A DNA stretch of 64,000 bases, taken from Azonexus hydrophilus (lineage in GTDB: Bacteria > Pseudomonadota > Gammaproteobacteria > Burkholderiales > Rhodocyclaceae). This document shows positions 16,135 to 25,500 of this stretch, piece after piece. Location: assembly GCF_001956855.1 (NCBI RefSeq), contig NZ_MTHD01000004.1:398492-462491 (forward strand). The letters run 5' to 3'. Each line of letters begins with the position of its first letter. The stretch's first letter is position 1. The notes under the pieces were generated by a model. It made no database searches, was not told the DNA's origin, and saw only the letters and a list, made by a program, of their open reading frames with translations. A program made the position numbers and the translations under genes.

Positions 16135-17112
16135 ATGCCGACCCGCCGCCGCGCCTTCCTGATCCTCGCTTCCCTGTGCCTGCTGGCACTGGCGAGTTTC
16201 GCGCTGGCGTTGACGGCGGGCAGCCTGCAGGTGGCGCCGGCAGACATCCTTGCGTCGCTGGCCGGCCGCGGTGACGGGAGTGGCGACGTGGTCGTCCAGT
16301 TGCGCCTGCCCCGGGCGCTCGCCGGTTTTGCCTGCGGCGGGCTGCTGGCGCTGGCCGGTGCACTGATGCAGGTGCTGCTGCGCAATCCGCTGGCCGATCC
16401 GTACGTGCTGGGTATTTCCGGCGGCGCCGGTGTAGGCGCGATGTTCGCCATGCTGTTTGGGCTACCGCTGCTGGCCATCGACGGCCTGGCCTTTGCCGGC
16501 GCGCTGGGGGCCATGTTCATCGTTTTCGGGCTGGCCCATGGCGATGGCAGCTGGACCCAGACGCGCCTGTTGCTGACCGGCGTCATCGTCGCCGCCGGCT
16601 GTGGCGCGCTGATTGCGCTGATGCTGTCGATCGCCGACGAACGCAAGCTGCATGGCATGCTGTTCTGGTTGATGGGCGACCTCGGCCAGACCTACGACTG
16701 GTGGCCGGCGCTGCTGGCGCTGGTCGTCGCGCTGCTGTGCGCGATGCCTTTTGCCCGCGAACTCAACCTGCTGTCACGCGGCCTGATGCAGGCGCAGGCA
16801 CTGGGTGTTGCGGTCGACCGCCTGCGCTACACGATTTACCTGCTGGCTTCGCTGGCCACCGCCGCCTCGGTCACCACCGCCGGGTCCATCGGTTTCGTCG
16901 GGCTGGTCATTCCGCACCTGGTCCGGCTGGCCACCGGCAACGACCAGCGCCTGCTGCTGCCGGCCTCGGTGCTGGCCGGCGGTTCCTTGCTGGTGCTCGC
17001 CGATACGGCCGCGCGCACCGTCATCGCACCAATGCAGTTGCCAGTCGGCGTGCTCACCGCGCTGATCGGCGTACCGGTCTTCCTGTTCCTGCTGTCGAGG
17101 CAACCAAAGTGA
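16135..17112 (+). CDS. btuC: Cobalamin ABC transporter permease (FecCD family)
   Basis: 325 residues with about ten hydrophobic helices. FecCD motifs include LRLPRALAGFACGGLLALAGALMQ, RNPLADPYVLGISGGAGVGA and GFVGLVIPHLVRL. It moves cobalamin across the inner membrane. It starts four bases after btuB and ends overlapping the GTG of the ATPase gene, so the genes are coupled. The assignment to cobalamin rather than iron siderophores rests on the riboswitch and neighbours. Confidence 0.9.
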   Translation: MPTRRRAFLILASLCLLALASFALALTAGSLQVAPADILASLAGRGDGSGDVVVQLRLPRALAGFACGGLLALAGALMQVLLRNPLADPYVLGISGGAGVGAMFAMLFGLPLLAIDGLAFAGALGAMFIVFGLAHGDGSWTQTRLLLTGVIVAAGCGALIALMLSIADERKLHGMLFWLMGDLGQTYDWWPALLALVVALLCAMPFARELNLLSRGLMQAQALGVAVDRLRYTIYLLASLATAASVTTAGSIGFVGLVIPHLVRLATGNDQRLLLPASVLAGGSLLVLADTAARTVIAPMQLPVGVLTALIGVPVFLFLLSRQPK

Positions 17113-17882
17113 GCGCTCCCTTGCTCGAAGCCCGGCAACTGAGCGTCGAAATTGGCGGAAAAACCGTCGTCGACCGCATGAATCTGTCGCTGCAACCCGG
17201 CGAGCGGCTGGCCATCCTCGGCCGCAACGGCGCCGGCAAATCGACCTTGCTGTCCACGCTGGCCGGCCTGCGCCCGCCGCAAGCCGGCGCCGTACTGCTC
17301 GACGGCGAGGACTGCGCACTGCTGGCCCCGCGCCAGGCCGCCCTGCGTCGTGCCTGGCTCGGCCAGTTCCAGAACGATCCGTTCGGCTCGACGGTGCTGG
17401 AAACCGCGCTGACCGGCCGCCACCCACACCTCGGCCGCTGGGACTGGGAATCGAAACACGACGCCGAACTGGCGCGGAAGGCGCTGCAAGCCGTCGGCCT
17501 TGACGGCATGGAAACACGCCAGGTTCATACGCTATCCGGCGGCGAACGCCAGCGCCTGTCGATTGCCACGCTGCTGACGCAGGCAGCGATGCTGTACCTG
17601 CTCGACGAACCGCTGTCGCACCTCGACCTCAACCACCAGATGGCCGTCCTCGAATTGTTCGCCGGCGCCGCCCGCGATTGCGGCGCCGCCGTCGTCATGG
17701 TCCTGCACGACCCGGCGCTGGCCCACCGCTTCTGCGACCGGGCGCTGCTGGTCTACGGCGACGGCCGCTGCGCGCAGGGCACGGTCGACGACATCCTGAC
17801 GGCCGAAACGCTGTCCGAACTCTACGGCTATGGCCTGCGGCAGATCGAAGACCGCGGCCACCGCTGTTTCATCCCGGAGTAA
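17109..17882 (+). CDS. btuD: Cobalamin ABC transporter ATPase
   Basis: 257 residues from a GTG that overlaps the btuC stop (GTGA). Walker A GRNGAGKST (38-46), the signature LSGGERQRL (142-150), and Walker B LYLLDEPLSHLD are all intact, with a switch histidine in MVLHDPAL. It powers uptake through BtuC. No periplasmic binding protein gene (btuF) is seen in this cluster. Confidence 0.9.
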   Translation: MSAPLLEARQLSVEIGGKTVVDRMNLSLQPGERLAILGRNGAGKSTLLSTLAGLRPPQAGAVLLDGEDCALLAPRQAALRRAWLGQFQNDPFGSTVLETALTGRHPHLGRWDWESKHDAELARKALQAVGLDGMETRQVHTLSGGERQRLSIATLLTQAAMLYLLDEPLSHLDLNHQMAVLELFAGAARDCGAAVVMVLHDPALAHRFCDRALLVYGDGRCAQGTVDDILTAETLSELYGYGLRQIEDRGHRCFIPE

Positions 17883-17888
17883 GAAACC

Positions 17889-18479
17889 ATGGCGATCAGC
17901 CACGAACAACGCATGCAGAAGAAGAAGACCGTCATCGACGGCAAGATCGACGCCGCCCAGCAGGAACGCGGCGTACTGGTGATCAACACCGGTAACGGCA
18001 AGGGCAAGTCGTCGGCCGCTTTCGGCGTCGTCGCCCGGGCGCTCGGTCACGGCATGAAGGTCGGCGTCGTCCAGTTCGTCAAGGGCCGCTCGGACACCGG
18101 CGAAGAAGCCTTTTTCCGCAACCAGCCGAACGTCGCCTGGCATGTCGGCGGCGAAGGCTTCACCTGGGAAACCCAGGACAAGGAGCGCGATGCGCAGGCC
18201 GCCCAGGCCGCCTGGGCAGTCGCCTGCCAGCACCTGGAAAACCCGGACATCGGCCTGGTCGTTCTCGACGAAATGACCTACGCCTTCAAGTACGGCTGGC
18301 TCGACCTCGACGCGGTGCTCGCCCGCCTGCTGTCACGCCCGGCCATGCAGCACGTCATCATCACCGGCCGCGCCGCGCCGCAGGCACTGCGCGACGCCGC
18401 CGACACGGTCAGCGACATCGGCATGGAAAAACACGCCTTCCAGGCCGGCGTCAAAGCCATGCCCGGACTGGAGTGGTAA
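17889..18479 (+). CDS. btuR: Corrinoid (cob(I)alamin) adenosyltransferase, CobA/CobO type
   Basis: 196 residues. It transfers the adenosyl group of ATP to the cobalt of cob(I)alamin or corrinoid precursors. The P-loop GNGKGKSS (35-42), VVQFVKGRSDTGEEAFF, and GLVVLDEMTYAFKYGW are the family signatures. It follows btuD by six bases and its TAA overlaps the cobB start (TAATG). The name cobO or cobA is equally used. Confidence 0.93.
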   Translation: MAISHEQRMQKKKTVIDGKIDAAQQERGVLVINTGNGKGKSSAAFGVVARALGHGMKVGVVQFVKGRSDTGEEAFFRNQPNVAWHVGGEGFTWETQDKERDAQAAQAAWAVACQHLENPDIGLVVLDEMTYAFKYGWLDLDAVLARLLSRPAMQHVIITGRAAPQALRDAADTVSDIGMEKHAFQAGVKAMPGLEW

Positions 18480-19759
18480 TGCCCGCCTGCCCCGCCCTGC
18501 TCATCGCCGCCCCCGCCTCCGGCCAGGGCAAGACCACCGTCACCGCCGCGCTGGCCCGCCTGCATGCGCGCCAGGGACGGCGCGTGACCGTCTTCAAGTG
18601 CGGGCCGGATTTCCTCGATCCGCAGATTCATGCCTTCGCCAGCGGTCGACCGTGCCAGAACCTTGACCTCGGCATGTGCGGCGAGGCCGATGCGCGCTGG
18701 CGGCTGGCCCGTGCTGCCGCCAATTCCGACCTGATCCTGGTCGAAGGCGTGATGGGCCTGTTCGACGGTACGCCGTCGGCTGCCGACATCGCCGAGCGCT
18801 TCGGCATTCCGGTGTTGGCGCTGATCGACGCCGGTTCGATGGCCCAGACCTTCGGCGCACTCGCCCACGGTCTGGCCACCTATCGCCCCGGCCTGCCGTT
18901 CGCCGGCATGCTCGCCAACCGGGTGGCCAGCGCCCGCCACACGGAGATGCTGCGCGACAGCCTGCCGGCCGGCATGGGCTGGTTCGGCGCCCTGCCGAAA
19001 AGTGGCGACAGCCTGCCTGAGCGCCACCTCGGCCTGCTCCAGGCGGCCGAGATCGACGACCTCGAAGCCCGCCTCGACAAGCTGGCCGATGCATTGCAGG
19101 CCAGTGCTGCGGTCGACCTGCCAAAACCGGTGAATTTCGCCGAAGCGCCGCCGCCGGCGCTGCCGCCGCTGCTCGCCGGCCGGCGCATCGCCATCGCTCG
19201 CGACGCCGCCTACGGCTTCATCTATCCGGCCAACCTGGAAACCCTGCAGGCACTCGGCGCCGAGCTGCACTTCTTCTCGCCGGTCGCCGGTGACCGGCTG
19301 CCCGACTGCGACGCCGTCTGGCTGCCCGGCGGCTACCCGGAACTGCACGCCGATGCACTGAGCGCCAACCGGGCGCTGTGGCAGGCGCTGCACGCGCATG
19401 TCGACGCCGGCAAGCCGCTGCTCGCTGAATGCGGCGGCATGATGAGCCTGTTCGAGGAAGTCGTGGACAAGGCCGGTCAGGCCCACAGCTTCGCCGGCCT
19501 GTTGCCCGGCCGGGCAGTGATGCAGCCGCGGCTGGCGGCACTCGGCACGCAGTTTGCCGATCTGCCGGAAGGCCGGCTGGCTGGCCACACCTTCCATTAT
19601 TCGAAAAGCGAGACGCCGCTGGCGCCGCTGTGCCGCGCCGTCACCGCCGACGGCCGCGACGGTGAAGCGATCTTCCGCCGCCAGCGATTGACCGCGTCGT
19701 ACGTGCATTTCTACTTCCCGTCACAGCCGGAAGTGGTTGCCGCGCTGTTCAGTTGCTGA
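18479..19759 (+). CDS. cobB: Cobyrinate a,c-diamide synthase
   Basis: 426 residues from the ATG at 18479. An N-terminal ATP-binding domain (LLIAAPASGQGKTTVTAAL; FKCGPDFLDPQIH; LVEGVMGLFDGTPS) is followed by a class I glutamine amidotransferase-like domain with the nucleophile Cys in PLLAECGGMMSL and a late His (GHTFHYSKSE). CobB/CbiA amidates the a and c side chains of the corrin ring using glutamine and ATP. Its presence behind an uptake operon suggests salvage of incomplete corrinoids, or that the rest of the pathway lies elsewhere. Confidence 0.92.
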   Translation: MPACPALLIAAPASGQGKTTVTAALARLHARQGRRVTVFKCGPDFLDPQIHAFASGRPCQNLDLGMCGEADARWRLARAAANSDLILVEGVMGLFDGTPSAADIAERFGIPVLALIDAGSMAQTFGALAHGLATYRPGLPFAGMLANRVASARHTEMLRDSLPAGMGWFGALPKSGDSLPERHLGLLQAAEIDDLEARLDKLADALQASAAVDLPKPVNFAEAPPPALPPLLAGRRIAIARDAAYGFIYPANLETLQALGAELHFFSPVAGDRLPDCDAVWLPGGYPELHADALSANRALWQALHAHVDAGKPLLAECGGMMSLFEEVVDKAGQAHSFAGLLPGRAVMQPRLAALGTQFADLPEGRLAGHTFHYSKSETPLAPLCRAVTADGRDGEAIFRRQRLTASYVHFYFPSQPEVVAALFSC

Positions 19760-19861
19760 GAACTTATCTGTTTTTTCGAAGTCTCTATTAGCGACACGCT
19801 GCTTTTCCGGAAGCACTAGCTGCGTACAATGCATGCACATCATTCTCTACAGGAGACATCC

Positions 19862-20737
19862 ATGAACAAATTCATTGCGATGGCAGCGGCCGTAATCATC
19901 GGTTTCACGCTGAACATCAACGATGCAGAAGCCAAGCGCCTCGGTGGCGGCAGTTCCTTCGGCATGAAGCGCCAGGCCACGCCGCCGGCCAACAACGTCC
20001 AGCAGGCACCGCGTCAGCAGCAGGCCGCCGCCGCGCCGCAGGCCCAGCCGAAACGCTCGTGGATGGGCCCGATCGCGGGTCTGGCCGCGGGTCTGGGCCT
20101 GGCCGCACTGGCTTCGCACCTCGGCTTCGGCGAAGAACTGGCCAACTTCATGATGATCGCGCTGCTGGCCATGGTCGTCATCGGCGCCATCGCCTTCTTC
20201 ATGCGCAAGAAGGCCGGTGCCCAGGCGCAAGGCATGCAGTACGCCGGTGCCGGTGCCAATTTCGGCGGCCAGCCGGGCAACGTCGCCCGTCCGGACTTCA
20301 CGCCGGCTGGCGGTTCGTCCTACGCCCCGGCAGCCCAGGCGGTTGAATCGACCGGCGGCAACATCCCGGCCGACTTCGATGTCGAAGGCTTCGTGCGCAA
20401 CGCCAAGGTCAACTTCATCCGCCTGCAGGCCGCCAACGATGCCGGCAATCTCGACGACATCCGCGAATTCACTTCGCCGGAAATGTTTGCCGAGATCCGC
20501 ATGGCCATCGCCGAACGCAACGGTGCCGAACAGGAGACCGACGTCGTCCAGCTCGACGCGCAAGTGATCGACGTTGCCGAAGAAGCTGGCCGCTACATCG
20601 TCAGCGTGCATTTCAACGGCCAGATCCGCGAAGAGCGCAACGGCCCGGTCGAAGCCTTCTCGGAAATCTGGCACATGGCCAAGCCGGTCGACGGCAGCCG
20701 TGGCTGGGTGATCGCCGGTATCCAGCAAGTCCAGTAA
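19862..20737 (+). CDS. Tim44-like domain membrane protein
   Basis: 291 residues starting after GGAGACATCC. A signal-like helix at the N-terminus is followed by a Gln/Ala/Pro-rich linker with the KRLGGGSSFGMKRQ motif, two hydrophobic segments (PIAGLAAGLGLAALASHLGFG and FMMIALLAMVVIGAIAFFM) and a C-terminal Tim44/ribosomal L45-like domain (about residues 175-290; FVRNAKVNFIRLQAANDAGNLDDIREFTSPEMFAEI). Such proteins are common in betaproteobacteria, but their job is not settled. It stands alone between the B12 operon and selO. Confidence 0.85.
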   Translation: MNKFIAMAAAVIIGFTLNINDAEAKRLGGGSSFGMKRQATPPANNVQQAPRQQQAAAAPQAQPKRSWMGPIAGLAAGLGLAALASHLGFGEELANFMMIALLAMVVIGAIAFFMRKKAGAQAQGMQYAGAGANFGGQPGNVARPDFTPAGGSSYAPAAQAVESTGGNIPADFDVEGFVRNAKVNFIRLQAANDAGNLDDIREFTSPEMFAEIRMAIAERNGAEQETDVVQLDAQVIDVAEEAGRYIVSVHFNGQIREERNGPVEAFSEIWHMAKPVDGSRGWVIAGIQQVQ

Positions 20738-20757
20738 GCGTATTGGCTGTAGAAGCA

Positions 20758-20789
20758 AAGGCCGGTGGGGGCAACCCCGCCGGCCTTTT
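20758..20789. terminator. Bidirectional Rho-independent terminator
   Basis: The arms AAAGGCCGGTGGGG and CCCCGCCGGCCTTT enclose a four-base loop (one G-U pair) and are followed by T residues on the plus strand and flanked by A residues on the other side. It lies between the convergent Tim44-like gene and selO. Confidence 0.85.
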
Positions 20790-20794
20790 TCATT

Positions 20795-22291
20795 TCAGCT
20801 CGAACAACTGACCGCCAGACCGTTCGCCCAGTCCGGCGGCAGCGCCGCGTAGGCGGCGTATTCGGGCTGCTCGTCGAAAGGACGGCGCAGGCAGTCGAGC
20901 TGGCGCCGGACTTCGGAGAAATCGCCGGCCTGCGCCTGGCGGATCGCCTGCTCGGCCAGCCAGTTGCGCAGCACGTACTTCGGATTGGCCGCGCGCATCG
21001 CCGCCTGTCGTTCGTCGTCCGGCCACGGCGTCTGCGCCAGCCGGGCGCGCCAGCCCTCGAGCCAGGCATCGCAAGCCGCCCGGTCGACGAACAGGTCGCG
21101 TAGCGGCGCATCGGTTTTTGCCTGGATTTCGCGGTCGACCGCAGCAGGCAGGCCGGAAAGGGTGCGGAAGAACAGCGTGAAATCGGGACGGTGCTGCTGC
21201 AGGAAACCGAAGGTTTCACCGATGAAATCGCCGTCGTCGGCCAGCGCCGAGCGCAGCCCCAGCTTGCCCCGCAGCAGCCGCTCGAACGTGCCCTCGAAAG
21301 CGGGGCCGTAGGTCTCGTCGACCGACGCCCGGGCAATTTCCGGACGCTTCAGCAAGGGCAGGAAGGCATCGGCCAGGCAATAGAGATTCCATTGCGCGAT
21401 GTGCGGCTGATTGCGATAGCTGTAGCGCCCGTAATTGTCGGAATGGTTGCAGATGTGCCCGGGATCGAAGGCTTCCATGAAACCGAACGGGCCGTAATCG
21501 AGCGTCAGGCCGAGGATCGACATGTTGTCCGTATTCATCACGCCGTGCATGAAGCCAACTGCCATCCAGTGCGCGATCAGTTCGCCGGTCCGCGTCGACA
21601 CATCGCGCAGCAGCGCGTCGTACGGGTTGGCAGCAGCCAGGCATTCCGGCCGGAAGGTGGCGATGACGTAATCGGCCAGCTGCTGCACTTCGCGCTGCCT
21701 GTCGCGCGCAGCCCAGTGCTCGAAGGAGCCGAAACGGACAAACCCGGGCGCCACGCGCGCGACCACGGCGGCCGTCTCGATCATTTCGCGCCGCACCGGC
21801 TGATCGGCGCCGATGACGCACAGCGCCCGCGTCGTCGGGATGCCCAGGCCGGCCATCGCCTCCGAGCACAGGAATTCGCGGATCGACGAGCGCAGCACCG
21901 CACGCCCGTCGGCCCCGCGTGAATACGGTGTCTTGCCCGCCCCTTTCAACTGGATTTCCCAATGTCCCTGGGCGTTGCGCAGGCCGCCGAGCAGGTGCGC
22001 CCGACCGTCGCCAAGCTGGCCGGCCCAGACGCCGAACTGATGTCCGGAATACACCGCCGCCAGCGGCTGGCAGCCGGGCAGCAGGCTGTTGCCGGCAAAC
22101 ACCTCGGCAAACTGCGGACTGGCCAGGAAATCGGCCGGCAGACCGAGCAGATCCGCAACTTCTTCGCTGACGCCCACGACGTAGGGTTCGGACAAGCCCT
22201 GCGGCGCCAGGCGGGTGTAGAAATGCTCGGGCAGGCCGGCAAAGCTGTTGTCGAAATCGGGCAGGGCGGGGATTTTTTCGGTGGCGTTCAT
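20795..22291 (-). CDS. selO: Protein adenylyltransferase SelO (YdiU family)
   Basis: 498 residues from the ATG at 22291. Conserved stretches include YSGHQFGVWAGQLGDGRAHLLG, the LKGAGKTPYSRGADGRAVLRSSIREFL block, GFMHGVMNTDNMSILGLTLDYGPFGFMEAFDP and a C-terminal SCSS. SelO is a pseudokinase-fold enzyme that moves AMP from ATP to protein side chains during redox stress. The C-terminal motif has Cys where selenoprotein members have selenocysteine. There is no good ribosome binding site, and an in-frame TTG four codons upstream is an alternative. Confidence 0.93.
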   Translation of the reverse strand: MNATEKIPALPDFDNSFAGLPEHFYTRLAPQGLSEPYVVGVSEEVADLLGLPADFLASPQFAEVFAGNSLLPGCQPLAAVYSGHQFGVWAGQLGDGRAHLLGGLRNAQGHWEIQLKGAGKTPYSRGADGRAVLRSSIREFLCSEAMAGLGIPTTRALCVIGADQPVRREMIETAAVVARVAPGFVRFGSFEHWAARDRQREVQQLADYVIATFRPECLAAANPYDALLRDVSTRTGELIAHWMAVGFMHGVMNTDNMSILGLTLDYGPFGFMEAFDPGHICNHSDNYGRYSYRNQPHIAQWNLYCLADAFLPLLKRPEIARASVDETYGPAFEGTFERLLRGKLGLRSALADDGDFIGETFGFLQQHRPDFTLFFRTLSGLPAAVDREIQAKTDAPLRDLFVDRAACDAWLEGWRARLAQTPWPDDERQAAMRAANPKYVLRNWLAEQAIRQAQAGDFSEVRRQLDCLRRPFDEQPEYAAYAALPPDWANGLAVSCSS

Positions 22292-22407
22292 GGCTCGTAT
22301 CAATGAAGTCTGTCATTCCGGACTTCACTAGGAGTCGGAACATTCGGCTTAGTTCTATAGAACAAAGACGCGGTGCCCCTAAATGTATCTCTGAAAATAT
22401 CCGTGCC

Positions 22408-22507
22408 AAAAATAAAAGGCCCGGCAGGTTTCCCTGCCGGGCCGGATTCGGTCGCCCCCGAAGGGGCACCTTATTGTAGCAACGGCTCTCACCCCGGAAA
22501 GCTACAT
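22408..22507 (-). ncRNA. tracrRNA of the type II-C CRISPR system
   Basis: The minus strand opens with an anti-repeat, ATGTAGCTTTCCGGGGTGAG then AGCCGTTGCTACAAT (22473-22507). It pairs with the CRISPR repeat except for a central bulge where AGAGGGAG is replaced by AGCCGTTG. It is followed by AAGG, a short stem (22454-22467), and an 11-bp GC-rich hairpin (arms 22418-22428 and 22433-22443) ending in TTTTATTTTT. The stretch GCCGTTGCTACAATAAGG is nearly the same as in Neisseria meningitidis tracrRNA. It guides RNase III processing and is held by Cas9. It diverges from cas9. Confidence 0.92.
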
Positions 22508-22513
22508 GGCGTT

Positions 22514-22543
22514 ATTCTACGCACTTCGAATAACAAACCGCAA
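22514..22543 (-). promoter_or_regulatory. Predicted tracrRNA promoter
   Basis: On the minus strand TTGCGG (22538-22543) and TAGAAT (22514-22519) are separated by 18 bases. The expected start is about base 22507, exactly the first base of the anti-repeat. The -35 box lies three bases before the cas9 ATG at 22547. Confidence 0.6.
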
Positions 22544-22546
22544 ATC

Positions 22547-25500
22547 ATGAGCGCGACATACACCATTGGACTAGACATTGGCATCGCATCGGTTGGTTGG
22601 TGCGTTCTTGGCGAAACACACATCCTCGACTTGGGGGTCAGGGCTTTCGACAAAGCCGAAACCGCCAAGGAAGGCGAATCGCTGAATCTCGCCCGACGCA
22701 GCGCTCGCCTGATGCGGCGCCGTTTGTTCCGGCGGATGTGGCGTTTGAAAAAATTGGCTCGCTTGTTGAAAAGCGAAGGCTTGATCGCCGATACCAAACT
22801 GTTCAAGCCTGAACAACCTTTCCCTGCCTCACTTTGGCAATTGCGAGTCGATGGACTTGATCGCCGCCTGAACAACGAAGAATGGGCGCGCGTCATTTAT
22901 CACTTGTGCAAACACCGGGGCTTTCATTGGATCAGCCGCGCCGAGGCGAAACAAGCCGAAGGCGACAGCAAGAGCGAGGGTGGCAAGGTCAAGCAAGGTT
23001 TGGCCGGCACGGCAAAGCTCATGGATGAAAAGGGCTATCGCAGCGCGGCTGAGATGGTTTTGAAGGAATTCCCCGAAGCCCAACGCAATAAGCAAGGCGA
23101 ATATCGCAAAGCACTTTCCCGGGAACTGTTGGCCAAAGAACTGGCGCTGCTTTTTGCTAGACAACGAGAGTTCGGCAACCCGCATGCACCAATTGCACTG
23201 GAAACCACGATCCTCGGCAGCGGAGATAAAAAGAGCGGGTTGTTCTGGCAGCAAAAGCCGGCCTTGGCCGGCACCGACTTGCTCAAGATGCTCGGCACAT
23301 GCACTTTCGAGAAAGGGGAATACCGCGCCCCCAAAGCCAGCTTCACCGCCGAACGCCACGTCTGGCTGACGCGCCTGAACAATCTTCGCATCGTCACTGA
23401 TGGCGTCACCCGCCAACTGACCGAACAGGAACGCTTACACGCTATCCCCTTGCCTTACCGACAAGCAGGCGACCTGACCTACAAACAGCTTGGCGCAGCA
23501 CTCACCAAAGCCGGGCTGCTCGAACCCGGCAGTTTCAAATTCATCGGCCTCGCCTACCCCACAGAGGCACAAAAAGCCGAAGGCAAGGCCAAAGATCCCG
23601 AATCAGCCACACTGATCAAAATCCCGGGCTGGCAGGAACTGCGCCAGACGCTCACAAATCCCAAGGCTGGCCTCAACGACGAGTGGGAGAAAATTTCGGG
23701 AATGGCATTGTGCGGTCAACCGGAAATTTTCGACAAAATTGCTTGGGTACTGAGCGTTTATAAAGACGACGACGAAGTCCGCACCGAACTCGCCAAGCTG
23801 GCATTGCCAAACCCGGAAGCGCTGACTGAAGCCCTACTGAATATCCGCTTCGACAAGTTCCACGCCCTATCACTGAAAGCCTTGCGCGCCATCGTTCCGC
23901 ACATGGAAAAAGGTCTGCGCTATGACGAAGCCTGCGTTCAGGCTGGTTACCATCATAGCCAGTTGCATAAAGTCGGCGACGGCCAACAAAAATACCTACC
24001 GCCGCTGTACGACGGCCGCGATGGCGATGGGCGAATGATTTTCGCCGAGGATGCCGACATTCCGCGCAATCCCGTCGTCCTTCGTTCGTTGAATCAAGCA
24101 CGCAAGGTGGTCAATGCCATCATTCGCCGCTACGGTTCGCCGTCGGCGGTCCACATCGAAATGGCCCGTGATCTGTCCCGAGCATTCGATGAGCGCAACA
24201 AGATCAAGAAAGAGCAAGACGAATACCAAGCCAGAAATCAGCGCGATCGCGACCAATTCATCGAACTATTCGGCCATCCACCCAAGGGCCTTGAGTTCGA
24301 GAAATGGCGCCTGTACCGGGAGCAGAACGGCCAATGCGCCTACTCGCAACGGCCTCTGGCAACCTCGGGCGATGTCGCCGAAATCTTCCTCGATGGCTCG
24401 ACCGAAATCGACCATGCCCTGCCCTATTCGCGCAGTTTCGACGACAGCAAAAACAACAAGGTTCTGGTGCTAACCCGCGAAAACCGCGACAAGGGCAACC
24501 GCACCCCTTTCGAATATCTGGGCGGCGCCGAGAACAGCGAACGCTGGCAACGCTTCGTTTCTTTCGTCGAATCGAACAAGGCCTACCGGCTAGCCAAGCG
24601 CACCCGGCTGTTGCGCAAGGACTTCGGCGCCAAGGAATCGGAGGAGTTTCGCGAACGCAATCTTAACGACACACGCTACGTTTGCCGCTTCTTTAAGAAC
24701 TACGTTGAACAGCACCTGAAACTCGCAGAAGGCAGCGCAGCCAAACGCTGCGTCGTCGTCAGCGGCCAGCTAACCAACTTCCTACGCGCGCGCTGGGGAC
24801 TGCTCAAGGTTCGCGCCGACAGCGACCGCCACCACGCACTGGATGCGGTCGTCGTTGCCGCGTGTAGTCACAGCATGGTTCAACGCCTGTCCAATTATTC
24901 GCGCACCCGCGAACTGGAGCAGGTGCGTGAAGGCTTCGTGAATATCGAGACCGGCGAAATCGTTAATCCGGCCATGCACCAGCAACTACGCGAACACTTC
25001 CCTGACCCATGGCCCTACTTCCGGCACGAACTGGAAGCCCGCCTGAAAATCGATTCGCCAGAATTGTTGCGCGAAGAAATGGCCCGTTTGGGAAGCTACA
25101 CAGAGGAAGAACTCGCGGCCTTGAAACCGCTATTTGTTTCCCGCGCACCACAACGCCGCAACGGCGGCGCAGCCCACAAGGACACCATCTACGGTCAACC
25201 GGAAAGATTGAAGAAAAACGGGAGCGTCACGCAGAAAGTCGCACTCGCCAGCTTGACACTGAAAGACCTCGACTCGCTCGCTGATCCGCACCGGAACACC
25301 AAGCTTTACGGAGCCATACGGGAACGCTTGGAAGCTCATGGCGACAAGGGCGACAAAGCCTTTCCGGCCAGCAACCCACTACGCAAACCCGACAAGGACG
25401 GCAACCCGACTGGCCCCATCGTTCGCACCGTCACCAAGGTCATCGACAAACTGTCTGGTATTCCGGTGCGCGGCGGCATCGCCAAGAACGACACCATGTT

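Noticed and set aside
19760..19861. Possible terminator after cobB
   Set aside because: A run of T residues (CTGTTTTTTCG) is present but no stable stem precedes it.
22373..22546. Upstream extension of the cas9 frame by 58 residues
   Set aside because: It would be translated from the tracrRNA gene region read in the opposite direction and does not resemble a Cas9 N-terminus; the conserved RuvC-I start begins at 22547.
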